In this document: positions 49,605-59,215 of the stretch, one piece after another
Position numbering within the stretch: the first letter of the stretch is position 1
Layout of the letters: every line of letters starts with the position of its first letter
Source: Phocaeicola sartorii JCM 17136 = DSM 21941
GTDB lineage: Bacteria; Bacteroidota; Bacteroidia; Bacteroidales; Bacteroidaceae
DNA: 64,000 nucleotides
Assembly (NCBI RefSeq): GCF_000614185.1
Contig: NZ_BAKM01000002.1
Location: 124,001-188,000, forward strand
Direction of reading: 5' to 3'
The notes under the pieces: model-generated
Database searches by the model: none
What the model was told of the DNA's origin: nothing
The model's input: the letters and a program-made list of their open reading frames with translations, nothing else
Made by a program: the position numbers and the translations under genes

Positions 49605-50661
49605 ATGAAACATTTATTTTCACAGCGACATTTTTTAGAACTGAGTATCCATATTGTCAGCTGGCTGCTCATTTTTGGCTTTCCGCTTGTATTCATGGAG
49701 CGTGGAAGTGGCTTCAATCCAGCCCAATTCTTGAGGCATAGTTGTGTTCCTTTGTGCTATTTTATTATCTTCTATGTCAATTACTTATGGCTGGTTCCCC
49801 GCTATATGTTCATGGACGAAATGCGTAAGTATATTCTGAGCGATGCCGTGCTGATACTTTGTCTGAGTATACTTCTTCATGTATTTCTGGAAAGTATAAG
49901 TACGCCTCCGCCCCCTGAGTTTGCGCGTCATATTCCACCTCGCTGGATATTCTATGTGCGGGATATGGGGATGATGATTTTTGTCGCCGGATTGGGTGCG
50001 GCCATCCGTACCAGTCTGCGCTGGCGTCAGGCGGAAGAACGGTTGATAGAAACAGAGAGACAAAAGACGGAAGCGGAGCTGAAAAACTTGAAGAACCAGT
50101 TGAATCCTCATTTCCTGCTCAACACATTAAATAATATTTATGCTCTGATTGCTTTTAACAGTGATAAGGCGCAAGAGGCGGTACAGGAGTTGAGTAAATT
50201 GTTGCGCCATGTGCTCTATGACAATCAGCAGACTTTTGTTCCGCTTGAAAAAGAACTTGATTTTATCCGTAATTATGTAGCACTGATGCGTATCCGTCTG
50301 CCACAGCAGGTAGAGGTGAGTGTGAATCTGGAGGCGGACTCCGGTGGTGCGTTGCGGATTGCTCCCCTTATTTTCATATCGCTGATAGAAAATGCCTTCA
50401 AGCATGGCATCAGCCACAGCCGGCAGTTTTATCAGCATCTCTATCTCCGGACATGCGGACGGTATGGTGAGGTGTGAGATTCTTAACAGCAACTATCCGA
50501 AGTCCGGACAAGATAAAAGCGGAAGCGGAGTGGGGTTGGAACAGGTGGGCAAACGGCTGGAACTGATTTATCCGGGACATTACGAATGGATAAAAGGGGT
50601 CAGTGAAAACGGACAGGTATATTCTTCTATATTAACCATACAGACTAATAAAAGCTTATGA
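49605..50661 (+). CDS. Sensor histidine kinase, LytS/YehU type (frameshifted here)
   Basis: Membrane kinase of about 352 residues from the ATG at 49605; an alternative in-frame ATG directly after the MacB stop (49515) adds 30 residues. About four hydrophobic segments, then the His_kinase motif LKNQLNPHFLLNTLNNIYALI with the phospho-His, and the ATP lid region LIENAFKHGIS. Two losses between 50410 and 50424 shift the frame by two; adding a C and a G gives HGISPQPGSFISISISG, the expected HATPase start, followed by GSGVGLEQVGKRL. Overlaps the LytTR regulator by 4 bp. Confidence 0.9.
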
Positions 50662-51383
50662 TACTGAATTGCGCTATTGTCGATGACGAGCCGCTGGCTT
50701 TGGAATTGCTGAGAAGCTATGTGGAAAAAACATCTTTCCTCCGATTGGTAGGGAGGTACTCCAGTGCGGTGCAAGCTATGACGGAAATCCCTCTTCACGA
50801 GGAGGTGCATATCTTGTTCCTTGATATTCAAATGCCTGAGTTGAACGGTTTGGAGTTTTCACGTATGGTCAGCCCTGGAACAAGGATTATTTTTACGACC
50901 GCATTCGGACAGTATGCTTTGGACAGCTATAAAGTCAATGCCTTGGACTATTTGTTGAAACCAGTCAGCTATGTCGATTTTTTACAATCAGTGAACAAGG
51001 CGATGCAATGGTATGAACTGAAACAAAAGGCGGATAATGGTATTGGTACCGATGAATCGGAGAATTGTATATATGTAAAAAGTGATTACAAACTGATTCG
51101 GATTGCTTTAGACCGGATACTGTATATAGAAGGGTTGAAAGATTACGTTAAAATCCATGTGGAGGATGAGCCGAAAGCTGTCTTGTCACTGATCAGTATG
51201 AAAGCTATGGAAGAGAAGCTTCCTTCCAGTCGTTTCATTCGCGTACATCGCTCGTTTATAGTGCAAAAGAGTAAGATCAAGGTGATTGACCGGGGACGGA
51301 TTGTTTTCGGTAAGGAGTATATTCCGGTCTCTGATAGTTATAAGCAGGAACTGCAGACGTACTTGAGCGGTCATTCTGTTTGA
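50658..51383 (+). CDS. LytTR family response regulator
   Basis: 241 residues: receiver domain with acidic pair VDDEP, phospho-acceptor in LFLDIQMPELNG, Lys in YLLKPVS, then a LytTR DNA-binding domain (CIYVKSDYKLIRIALDRILYIEGLKDYVKIH and FIRVHRSFIV). Its ATGA start overlaps the kinase stop, so the two are coupled. Probably controls the efflux operon just upstream or other envelope genes. Confidence 0.94.
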   Translation: MILNCAIVDDEPLALELLRSYVEKTSFLRLVGRYSSAVQAMTEIPLHEEVHILFLDIQMPELNGLEFSRMVSPGTRIIFTTAFGQYALDSYKVNALDYLLKPVSYVDFLQSVNKAMQWYELKQKADNGIGTDESENCIYVKSDYKLIRIALDRILYIEGLKDYVKIHVEDEPKAVLSLISMKAMEEKLPSSRFIRVHRSFIVQKSKIKVIDRGRIVFGKEYIPVSDSYKQELQTYLSGHSV

Positions 51384-51430
51384 AGAATGTGATATTTGAA
51401 CGATAAAAGTAGATATTTTGTCGATATCTT

Positions 51431-51462
51431 TTTGCTAAAAAGAAATAATCTTTTTATATTTG
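51431..51462 (+). promoter_or_regulatory. Promoter of candidate small RNA 1
   Basis: TTTG at 51431-51434 and TATATTTG at 51455-51462, exactly 20 bp apart. Confidence 0.75.
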
Positions 51463-51468
51463 CAGCAT

Positions 51469-51578
51469 AGACAAGGGAAGTTGTGAAACTTCTTAATAGA
51501 ATAGTTTAGTTAAGTCTAGTTTAGTTTTTGTGTTGTAAGTGCTCCCATCGTAAGCGAACGAATGGGAGCACGTTTTTT
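51469..51578 (+). ncRNA. Candidate small RNA 1 upstream of the hemerythrin/LuxR pair (about 110 nt)
   Basis: Starts about 7 nt after a near-ideal promoter and ends in a strong terminator: GTGCTCCCAT (51539-51548) pairs with ATGGGAGCAC (51562-51571), then GTTTTTT. A small hairpin GAAGTT/AACTTC lies near the 5' end (51477-51493) and the middle is rich in GTTTAGTT. No convincing open frame or ribosome site. The next gene has its own promoter at 51687, so this unit is free-standing. The 3' part resembles candidate RNA 2 at 53137-53226. Confidence 0.65.
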
Positions 51579-51686
51579 AGGTGCCTGTATGGGGCTGTCT
51601 CTGCAACAAATCCGGAGGTGGGTTGGGGCATTGACCGGTTTGAATGGAGATTGCGGAATACAAAAGAAAATACCTATTTATAGTGA

Positions 51687-51717
51687 TTGATAACCCTGAT
51701 GATTTTCCGTAACTTTG
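51687..51717 (+). promoter_or_regulatory. Promoter of the hemerythrin/LuxR operon
   Basis: TTG at 51687-51689 and TAACTTTG at 51710-51717, 20 bp apart, 30 bp before the ATG at 51748. Confidence 0.75.
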
Positions 51718-51747
51718 TGCCCAAAAAGAGAAACAAAAAACATAACT

Positions 51748-52443
51748 ATGTATAAAACAAGTAAATATACTCCGGCGGACAAAATGAGTTATCTTATCTG
51801 CGATAATTATACATTGCTACAGGTAATGAGTCGTTTTGATCTTTCGTTGGGGTTTGGAGACAAGACAGTACAGGAGGTGTGCCGTGAAAATGGAGTGGAC
51901 TGTCGTACTTTCCTTGCGGTGGTGAACTTCATGATTGAAGATAGCGACCGGATGGAGGATGATGTGAAGGATATTTCTATGCCTTCACTGATGAGTTATT
52001 TAAAACAGGCACATCATTATTTCCTTGATTTCTGTCTGCCTACCATACGCCGTAAACTGATAGAAGCTATAGACTGCTCTACGGAAAACGAGGTTGCGTT
52101 CCTCATTTTGAAATTCTTCGACCAGTACGCCGGAGAGGTGCGTAAACACATGGATTATGAAGATGTGAATGTGTTTACTTACGTAGAGAATCTGATGACC
52201 GGACGGGAAACGGGAGGATTTCGTATCTCGCAGTTTGCCCGCAGGCATGACCAGATAGATGCGACACTGACCGAGCTAAAAAACATCATTATTAAATATT
52301 ATCCGGCTAAAGGAAATAATCATTTGTTGAACGCCGTATTATTCGATATATTCAGTTGTGAGCAAGATTTGGCATCCCATTGCCGTGTAGAGGATTACTT
52401 GTTTGTGCCTGCTGTGCGCAGGCTGGAAAAGGAGGGGAAATGA
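51748..52443 (+). CDS. Hemerythrin-domain protein of RIC/ScdA-like architecture
   Basis: 231 residues from the ATG at 51748 (MYKTSKYT); the promoter at 51717 excludes the upstream in-frame start. The C-terminal four-helix part has diiron-type ligands: His89/His90 (AHHYF), His134 and Glu138 (HMDYE), His167 (RRHDQ) and His211/Glu215 (HCRVE). The N-terminal 60 residues look like the ScdA_N/DUF542 helix domain but without its Cys-Cys pair. RIC proteins repair iron-sulfur centres after NO or oxidant damage; this one may instead sense O2/NO, as it is coupled (ATGA overlap) to a LuxR-type regulator. Function inferred. Confidence 0.75.
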   Translation: MYKTSKYTPADKMSYLICDNYTLLQVMSRFDLSLGFGDKTVQEVCRENGVDCRTFLAVVNFMIEDSDRMEDDVKDISMPSLMSYLKQAHHYFLDFCLPTIRRKLIEAIDCSTENEVAFLILKFFDQYAGEVRKHMDYEDVNVFTYVENLMTGRETGGFRISQFARRHDQIDATLTELKNIIIKYYPAKGNNHLLNAVLFDIFSCEQDLASHCRVEDYLFVPAVRRLEKEGK

Positions 52444-53051
52444 AACGGACAGAACTAGTGCACGTTGCGGTGGCCGAAACTTCAGTCATTGTGCGTAGCG
52501 GACTTGTGGCTGTGCTGAGGCGCATGCCTGATCTTACAATACAGCCGGTGGAAATAACTTCCCTTGAAGGATTGCAGAATTGTATGCAGGGACGTCAGCC
52601 GGATATTCTAATTATAAATCCTGCATTCGGAGGGTGGTTTAATGTGGATGAGTTTAAATCGAACTATCCACGGGCATCTACCAGGTGTGTCTCTTTGTTG
52701 TGCTCAGTCACGGACTCCAATTTGCTGAAAGGATACGATGAGGGTATCGCGCTGTATGATGATATTGAAGTTCTAAATAAAAAGTTAGTGGATCTGATGA
52801 ATCTGGGTGTGGATGAGACAGATGGTGAACAGGAAACACTGAGCCAGCGTGAGAAAGAAATTATTTGTTGTGTGGTACGTGGAATGACGAATAAGGAAAC
52901 GGCGGAAAAATTGTTCCTTTCCATTCATACGGTGATAACTCACCGCCGGAATATTGCGCGCAAGCTACAGATACATTCACCTGCCGGATTGACTATTTAT
53001 GCTATCGTAAACAAACTGGTGGAACTAAGCGAGGTGAAGATGAGCTTATAG
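52440..53051 (+). CDS. LuxR-family regulator with degenerate receiver
   Basis: 203 residues: a receiver-like N-terminal half and a GerE/LuxR helix-turn-helix (LSQREKEIICCVVRGMTNKETAEKLFLSIHTVITHRRNIARKL). At the phospho-acceptor place, DILIINPAF, the Asp is replaced by Asn60, and the acidic pocket near the start (VAVAETS) is poor, so phosphorylation is unlikely; control may come from binding its partner. Overlaps the hemerythrin gene by 4 bp with an AGGAGGGG just upstream. Confidence 0.85.
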   Translation: MKRTELVHVAVAETSVIVRSGLVAVLRRMPDLTIQPVEITSLEGLQNCMQGRQPDILIINPAFGGWFNVDEFKSNYPRASTRCVSLLCSVTDSNLLKGYDEGIALYDDIEVLNKKLVDLMNLGVDETDGEQETLSQREKEIICCVVRGMTNKETAEKLFLSIHTVITHRRNIARKLQIHSPAGLTIYAIVNKLVELSEVKMSL

Positions 53052-53099
53052 TACCTATAAATAGTGAGTGGTAAGAGGCAGAATACCTGAAAGAAGTGA

Positions 53100-53130
53100 T
53101 TGTGGGGGTGCGTCCTAACCTCTATCTTTG
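53100..53130 (+). promoter_or_regulatory. Promoter of candidate small RNA 2
   Basis: TTG at 53100-53102 and TATCTTTG at 53123-53130, exactly 20 bp apart. Confidence 0.75.
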
Positions 53131-53136
53131 CACTAT

Positions 53137-53226
53137 AAGTTAGTCATATAGAAATTACGTAAACCACAAAGTTAGTTATTAGTTGAAAGTACTCTCTACG
53201 AAGTGATTCGTGGGGAGTATTTTTTT
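53137..53226 (+). ncRNA. Candidate small RNA 2 downstream of the hemerythrin/LuxR pair (about 90 nt)
   Basis: Promoter as above; terminator hairpin ACTCTCTACG (53191-53200) with CGTGGGGAGT (53209-53218), ten pairs including two G-U, followed by a T run to 53226. No open frame. Just before the terminator AGTTATTAGTTGAAAGTACTC resembles AGTTTTTGTGTTGTAAGTGCTC of candidate RNA 1, and both have the same promoter spacing, suggesting paralogues. lutA has its own promoter at 53298-53328, so this RNA is separate. Confidence 0.65.
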
Positions 53227-53297
53227 ATTAGTGAAGTCTCTACTCACAATATTATGCTTTTTTATTTGCTTCGCTTCATAATTCGTTAGAAATCCCG

Positions 53298-53328
53298 TTG
53301 CTTTCTTAACAAATATCCTCTAACTTTG
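53298..53328 (+). promoter_or_regulatory. Promoter of lutABC
   Basis: TTG at 53298-53300 and TAACTTTG at 53321-53328, 20 bp apart, 28 bp before the start codon at 53357. Confidence 0.75.
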
Positions 53329-53356
53329 TTATCCAGTATAGGACATATATTAACTA

Positions 53357-54103
53357 ATGACAATGAAAGTAGGTTTATTTATTCCTTGTTATATCAATGC
53401 GGTATATCCGCAGGTAGGGATAGCCTCGTACAAACTGCTGAGAAGTCTGGGCGTAGATGTGGATTATCCGCTCGATCAGACTTGTTGCGGTCAACCGATG
53501 GCGAATGCAGGTTTTGAGAATGAAGCGGTAGATTTGGCCCGCCGTTTTGACGAACAGTTCAAAAATTACGATTACATAGTGGGCCCTTCAGCTAGTTGCG
53601 CCGTATTTGTACGTGATAACTACGGTCGTCTTTTGAAGGAGGACAAGCATCGGTGTGCCAGTGAAGGTAAGATATATGATATCTGTGAGTTTATCCATGA
53701 TATAGTTAGACCTGCTTCGTTGAAAGCAAGGTTCCCGCATAAAGTAAGTCTGCAAAACAGTTGCCATGGAGTGAGACTGATGAAACTTTCTTCTGCCAGC
53801 GAACTTAATATTCCTTACTTCAGCAAACTGCGTGATCTGCTCTCTTTGGTGGAAGGGGTGGAAGTTGTGGAACCGGAACGCAAAGACGAATGTTGCGGTT
53901 TCGGCGGTATGTTTGCCGTAGAGGAAGATGCGGTATCCGTGCAGATGGGGCATGACAAGGTGATGCGTCATATCGCTACCGGTGCCGAATACATTGTGGG
54001 GGCCGACAGTTCGTGTTTGATGCATCAGAACGGCATCATTGCCCGTGACAAGCTTCCTATCAAGACATTGCACATTGTTGAAATTTTAGCAGCAGGATTA
54101 TGA
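53357..54103 (+). CDS. lutA: Lactate utilization protein A (CCG-domain Fe-S protein)
   Basis: 248 residues with two cysteine-rich CCG domains: FIPCYINAVYPQVGIAS with DQTCCGQP, then NSCHGVR with DECCGFGG, as in LutA/YkgE and heterodisulfide reductase-like subunits. Part of the LutABC complex that oxidises L-lactate to pyruvate. Its end overlaps the lutB start (ATGA). Confidence 0.92.
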   Translation: MTMKVGLFIPCYINAVYPQVGIASYKLLRSLGVDVDYPLDQTCCGQPMANAGFENEAVDLARRFDEQFKNYDYIVGPSASCAVFVRDNYGRLLKEDKHRCASEGKIYDICEFIHDIVRPASLKARFPHKVSLQNSCHGVRLMKLSSASELNIPYFSKLRDLLSLVEGVEVVEPERKDECCGFGGMFAVEEDAVSVQMGHDKVMRHIATGAEYIVGADSSCLMHQNGIIARDKLPIKTLHIVEILAAGL

Positions 54104-55466
54104 GTACGAAACATTCAAAAGCGGCTGCGGAGTTTCTGAAAAACAAGAAACAGGCCGCATGGCATGACGAAACCCTTTGGCTGGTCAGGGCAAAGCGTGA
54201 CAGGTTGAGTAAAGAAGTTCCCGAATGGGAGGAATTACGTGATATGGCATGTGCTACCAAACTATATAGTAACAGCCATCTGGATGAGTTGTTGGTGGAG
54301 TTTGAAAACAATGCGCGTGCTAACGGAGCCCATGTCTATTGGGCGAAGGATGCGGACGAGTATTGCAATATTGTCTACAATATTCTGAACCAGCACGGGG
54401 TAAAGCATTTTATAAAGAGCAAATCCATGTTGGCCGAAGAATGCGAACTCAACCCGTTTCTGGAAAACAAAGGTATTGAAGTAGTGGAAAGTGACTTGGG
54501 AGAGCGTATCTTGCAATTGATGCATCTGAAACCGAGCCATATTGTATTGCCCGCCATTCATATCAAACGTGAACAGGTGGGTGAGCTTTTCGAGAAAGAG
54601 ATGGGTACGGAGAAAGGAAACTTTGACCCTACTTACCTTACACATGCAGCCCGGAAGAGTCTCCGCCAGAAATTTATTCATGCTGAGGCGGCTATGACAG
54701 GTGCTAACTTTGCTGTAGCTTCTACGGGTGAGATTGTGGTATGCACCAATGAAGGAAATGCGGATATGGGTACTTCCCAGCCCAAATTGCAGATTGCGGC
54801 TTTTGGTATGGAGAAAATAGTGCCGGACCGTGAATCATTAGGGTGTTCACCCGTTTGTTGGCCCGTTCGGCTACAGGACAGCCCATTACTACATACACTT
54901 CCCACTACCGCAAGCCTCGTGAGGGTGGAGAATTTCATATTATTATTGTAGATAACGGACGTAGCAAGATACTGGCCGACCAAAAGCATATCAGGACTTT
55001 GAACTGTATCCGTTGTGGAGCCTGTATGAATACATGTCCTGTATATAGACGTAGTGGGGGGTATTCTTATACTTATTTTATTCCGGGTCCTATAGGGATT
55101 AATTTGGGCATGCTGAAGGCACCGTTGCATTATCATGATAACGTGTCGGCTTGTTCTTTGTGTTATTCCTGCTCGTTTGTATGCCCGGCCAAGGTGGATT
55201 TGGCGGAGCAGATTTATCTGTGGCGCCAGGATTTGGATAAGTTGGGTAAGGCAGACCGGATGAAGAAAGTGATGTCTGGTGGCATGAAATACATGATGAA
55301 CCGTCCTTCGGTATTCAATATGGCATTAAAATGGGCGCCATTAGCAAACGGAATGCCTCGTTTCCTTATTTATAACGGACTGAACGACTGGGGTAAAGGG
55401 CGTGAAATGCCGAAATTTTCCAAGGAGAGTTTTAATGAAATGTGGAAGAAAGGTAAAGTGAAGTAA
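54100..55466 (+). CDS. lutB: Lactate utilization protein B (frameshifted here)
   Basis: About 455 residues: an LUD/DUF162 N-terminal domain (KSKSMLAEECELNPFLE, ATGEIVVCTNEGNADM-type STGEIVVCTNEGN) and a ferredoxin-like part with CIRCGACMNTCPVY and CSLCYSCSFVCPAK, two [4Fe-4S] sets. A net -1 shift near 54838-54845; one G restores RESLGVFTRLLARSATGQPIT. Central subunit of LutABC, coupled to lutA and 2 bp before lutC. Confidence 0.92.
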
Positions 55467-55468
55467 TT

Positions 55469-56056
55469 ATGAGCAGCAGAGAAGATATATTGCAGAGCAT
55501 CCGGCGTGCTACACATGTAAAATATGAGAGACCGGATTTAAAGCCGTTGGAAGATATGGCACTGACTTATCCCGGTAAGGTAGAACAGTTTTATCTCATC
55601 ATGAAGCAGGTGGGAGGGGAGGCCGTTCTTTTGGAAAAAGAGGAGGATGTGAATGATTTCATTAAAAAAGCTTATCCGGAAGCCAAACGCATCGCTTCTA
55701 ATCTGAAGAGTATTACTTGTGCGACATTTAATCCCGATGATGTGGAGGATCCCGCAGAACTGAATGGGACGGATCTGGCCGTTATAGATGGAAAGATTGG
55801 GGTTGCGGAGAATGGTGCGGTATGGATAGAACAGGATGTAAAGCAGCGTGCCATTTATTTTATTGCCGAAAAATTGGTTATTCTTCTGGATAAGAATAAG
55901 ATTGTGAACAATATGCATGAAGCATATAAGCTGATAGATACAGGCGGATATGGTTTCGGAACCTTTATTTCCGGTCCGTCAAAGACGGCCGATATTGAGC
56001 AGGCTTTGGTAATGGGTGCTCATGGAGCACGGGATGTGATGGTGGTGCTGATATAA
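55469..56056 (+). CDS. lutC: Lactate utilization protein C
   Basis: 195 residues of LUD/DUF162 fold: SREDILQSIRRATH start, DLAVIDGKIGVAENGAVWIEQ and GFGTFISGPSKTADIEQALVMGAHGARD typical of LutC. Last gene of the lactate operon, whose transcript can end at the hairpin at 56081. Confidence 0.92.
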   Translation: MSSREDILQSIRRATHVKYERPDLKPLEDMALTYPGKVEQFYLIMKQVGGEAVLLEKEEDVNDFIKKAYPEAKRIASNLKSITCATFNPDDVEDPAELNGTDLAVIDGKIGVAENGAVWIEQDVKQRAIYFIAEKLVILLDKNKIVNNMHEAYKLIDTGGYGFGTFISGPSKTADIEQALVMGAHGARDVMVVLI

Positions 56057-56080
56057 ATGTATTTTTCTTCTAATATATAA

Positions 56081-56115
56081 AGGAGATGAGCTGAAAATCA
56101 AGGAACTCATCTCCT
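56081..56115. terminator. Bidirectional terminator between lutC and pflA
   Basis: AGGAGATGAG (56081-56090) and CTCATCTCCT (56106-56115): perfect 10 bp stem between convergent genes. Confidence 0.65.
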
Positions 56116-56152
56116 AATATTTATAAATGTTGTTAGACCGGAGCGGGTTTGT

Positions 56153-56881
56153 CTAGTTCAGATATACGGTATTGAAATACTCACTAAATAAAGTTTGGGC
56201 TGTTTCCAACTGTTCTGGCGTATTTTCTTTTATTCCGTTCAGTTTGTATTCTTTTCCCATGGCTTCGTATTTGTGTACCCCTAATGTATGATAAGGTAGT
56301 ATTTCCACTCTTTGAATCATTTGATAGTTCTTGAAGTGCTCTCCTAATGCCCGTATATCTTCTTCAAAGGAACTATAGCCCGGAACTAATACATAGCGCA
56401 ACCAAAAAGGTTTCCTGTTTTTTTCAAGCCATCCGGCGGTACGTATGGTTTGTTCGTTGCTGCGTTCTGTCAGTTGCCGATGGCGCACATTATTAAATTC
56501 CTTGATGTCTAATAATACGAGGTCTGTCCATTGCAGCAGTTCCTCTACTTCCTCATTCCATATACTGCCATTGGTATCTATGCAGATGTGGATGCCTTGT
56601 TCTTTTAACCGCTGGAATAACGGAACCAGTGCTTTTGCTTGTAAGGTAGGTTCACCACCGCTGAAAGTCACGCCTCCTTTTTTACCGAAAAAAGCTTTCT
56701 GGCTGACAGCCATACGTACGATTTCGTCTATTGTCGTTTCCGTACTTTCCCCTTTGGTGTCAATTGTGTCGGGGTTGGCACAATAGAGGCATCGGAAATT
56801 GCATCCTTGTAAAAATACGACTAAGCGTAAGCCGGGACCGTCAAATGTCCCCATTGACTCGTAAGAATGTACTCTGATCAT
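56153..56881 (-). CDS. pflA: Pyruvate formate-lyase activating enzyme
   Basis: Radical SAM enzyme (242 residues) that puts the glycyl radical on PflB. CxxxCxxC motif in GCNFRCLYCANPDT, FSGGEPTLQ, VLLDIKEFN and GYSSFEEDI match PflA. Encoded 68 bp after pflB on the same strand. Confidence 0.94.
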   Translation of the reverse strand: MIRVHSYESMGTFDGPGLRLVVFLQGCNFRCLYCANPDTIDTKGESTETTIDEIVRMAVSQKAFFGKKGGVTFSGGEPTLQAKALVPLFQRLKEQGIHICIDTNGSIWNEEVEELLQWTDLVLLDIKEFNNVRHRQLTERSNEQTIRTAGWLEKNRKPFWLRYVLVPGYSSFEEDIRALGEHFKNYQMIQRVEILPYHTLGVHKYEAMGKEYKLNGIKENTPEQLETAQTLFSEYFNTVYLN

Positions 56882-56949
56882 AATGGTTTGTCTTTAAACT
56901 GGTAAGGGCAGGTTCAAAACCCGCCCTTACGATGAATGTATATGGGATG

Positions 56950-59177
56950 TTACATTCTTTCGTGGAAAGAACGGCTGATTACTTCCAGCTGATGTTCACG
57001 ACTCAATTTGATGAAGTTTACAGCATAACCTGACACACGGATGGTGAGTTGCGGGTATTTTTCAGGATGTTCCATCGCGTCTTCCAGCATTTCACGGTTC
57101 AGCACATTTACATTCAGATGATGTGCTCCTTTGGTGAAATAACCGTCCATCATGGTTATCAGATTCTCTATCCGGGTTTCCCGGTCTACTCCTAGTGATT
57201 TCGGTACGATAGAGAATGTGTTGCTGATTCCATCCTGAGCATCACGATAACGTAGTTTGGCTACAGAACTCAATGAGGCGATGGCGCCGTTCTTGTCACG
57301 TCCGTGCATCGGGTTGGCGCCCGGAGCGAAAGCGACCCCTTTGGCACGGCCGTCAGGAGTGGCGCCTGTTTTCTTGCCGTACATTACATTGGAGGTGATA
57401 GTCAGCAGTGACAGGGTAGGACGGGCATTTTTGTATACCGGATGTTTCTTTAATTCTTCACTGAAGAAATAAACCAAGTCTACTCCTAAATGATCTACAC
57501 GGTCGTCATCATTACCGAAGCAAGGATATGCATTTTCAATATCAAAGCCTTCAGTCAAACCTATCTCATTACGTTTGGCACGTACCTTGCCGTATTTGAT
57601 GGCAGACAATGAGTCAATAGCGATGGACAGACCGGCTACACCGTATGCCAGGTTGATACGCGGGTTGGTGTCAATGAATGCCATTTGGGCCTTTTCATAA
57701 TAGTACTTGTCATGCATATAATGAATGATGTTCATCGCATCATTGTATACACGTGCAATTTGCATCAGTACTTTCTTATAGTTGGACCATACTTCTTCAA
57801 AGTTCAGCAAATCCCCTGTCAAGACAGGAATATCTTTCACCATTACAGTTCCTGTATTTTCGCAACGTCCGCCATTAATAGCCAGCAGTAGCGCCTTGGC
57901 CAGATTACAGCGTGCTCCGAAGAATTGGATTTGTTTGCCGATAGCTTGGTAAGATACGCAGCAGGCAATACCATAATCGTCACAATTACGTACTTCGCGC
58001 ATCAGTGTATCATTTTCGTACTGTATGGAAGAAGTGTCAATTGAAACCTGTGCACAGAATTCCTTGAAACCCTCCGGTAGTTCCGGACTCCACAGTACAG
58101 TCATGTTAGGCTCGGGTGACGGGCCCAGATTGTACAGTGTCTGTAAGAAACGGAAAGAAGTCTTTGTTACTTTGGTGCGTCCGTCGTTGAAGCGTCCGCC
58201 GATAGATTCGGTCACCCAGGTTGGGTCACCTGCAAAGATGTCATTGTATGACTGCATACGCAGATGACGGACCATACGCAACTTGATGATGAACTGGTCA
58301 ACTAATTCCTGAGCGAATGATTCGTCTATTTTACCGTGGTCCAGATCATACTGGATATAAATATCCAGAAATGAAGATACGTTACCCAATGACATGGCTG
58401 CTCCGTCTTGTTCTTTCACAGCAGCAAGATATGCCATATAAACCCATTGAACCGCTTCTTGTGCATTGGTAGCGGGACGGCTCAGGTTGAGTCCATAATA
58501 TTCCCCCATCACTTTTATTTCCTTCAGCGCCTTGATTTGTTCGGCCACTTCCTCACGCAGGCGGATATGGGCATCAGTCATCGGACTGGTGATATTGCGC
58601 AAATCTTCTTGTTTTGCTTCAATCAGCCGGTCAATACCATACAGTGCCAGACGGCGGTAGTCACCGATGATGCGTCCGCGTGCATAGTTGTCGGGCAGGC
58701 CGGTCAGGAAACCGAGAGAACGGAAAGAGCGGATTTCTTCGGTATAAGCATCGAATACACCGTCATTATGGGTCTTGCGATAATGGGTGAAGATATCCTT
58801 TACTTTTTCATCTACTTCCACACCGTTTTCATGGCAGGCTTTTTCTACCACCTTGATACCACCGTATGGCTTGATGGCACGACGCAGAAGCTCGTCCGTC
58901 TGAAGACCTACAATCAGTTCGTTTTCACGGTCAATGTATCCTGCTTTATGTGAGGTGATGGTAGATACTGTTACATTATCAAGGGAACGAACTCCGTTAT
59001 TGGCACGTTCTTCTTCCAGTGCCTTGAGGCATTCGTTCCACACTTTTTTAGTTCGCTCTGTGGGGCCTGCCAGGAATGAGGCATCGCCTCATAAGGGGTA
59101 ATGTTGGTCTGTACGAAGTCTGAAACATTGATTTCCTTACTCCACAATCCATCCTTAAAAACTTTGTTCATTTCCAT
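56950..59177 (-). CDS. pflB: Formate C-acetyltransferase (pyruvate formate-lyase) (frameshifted here)
   Basis: Anaerobic enzyme splitting pyruvate into acetyl-CoA and formate with a glycyl radical. Restoring one G near 59081-59091 ([19 protein letters not shown]) gives 742 residues, the usual length. The adjacent catalytic cysteines are in [13 protein letters not shown] and the radical Gly in [11 protein letters not shown] near the C-terminus. With lutABC beside it, this is the pyruvate/lactate end of fermentation. Confidence 0.95.
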
Positions 59178-59207
59178 ACTGTTATTCCATTAAGAGATTT
59201 AGGGCTG

Positions 59208-59215
59208 CAAAGGTA
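59208..59215 (-). promoter_or_regulatory. -7 box of pflB
   Basis: Minus strand TACCTTTG, 30 bp before the pflB start; the -33 position reads ATG rather than TTG. Confidence 0.45.

Noticed and set aside
8505..59177. Programmed ribosomal frameshifting as explanation for the many broken genes
   Set aside because: No slippery heptamer plus downstream structure is shared, and the affected genes are housekeeping enzymes not known to use it.
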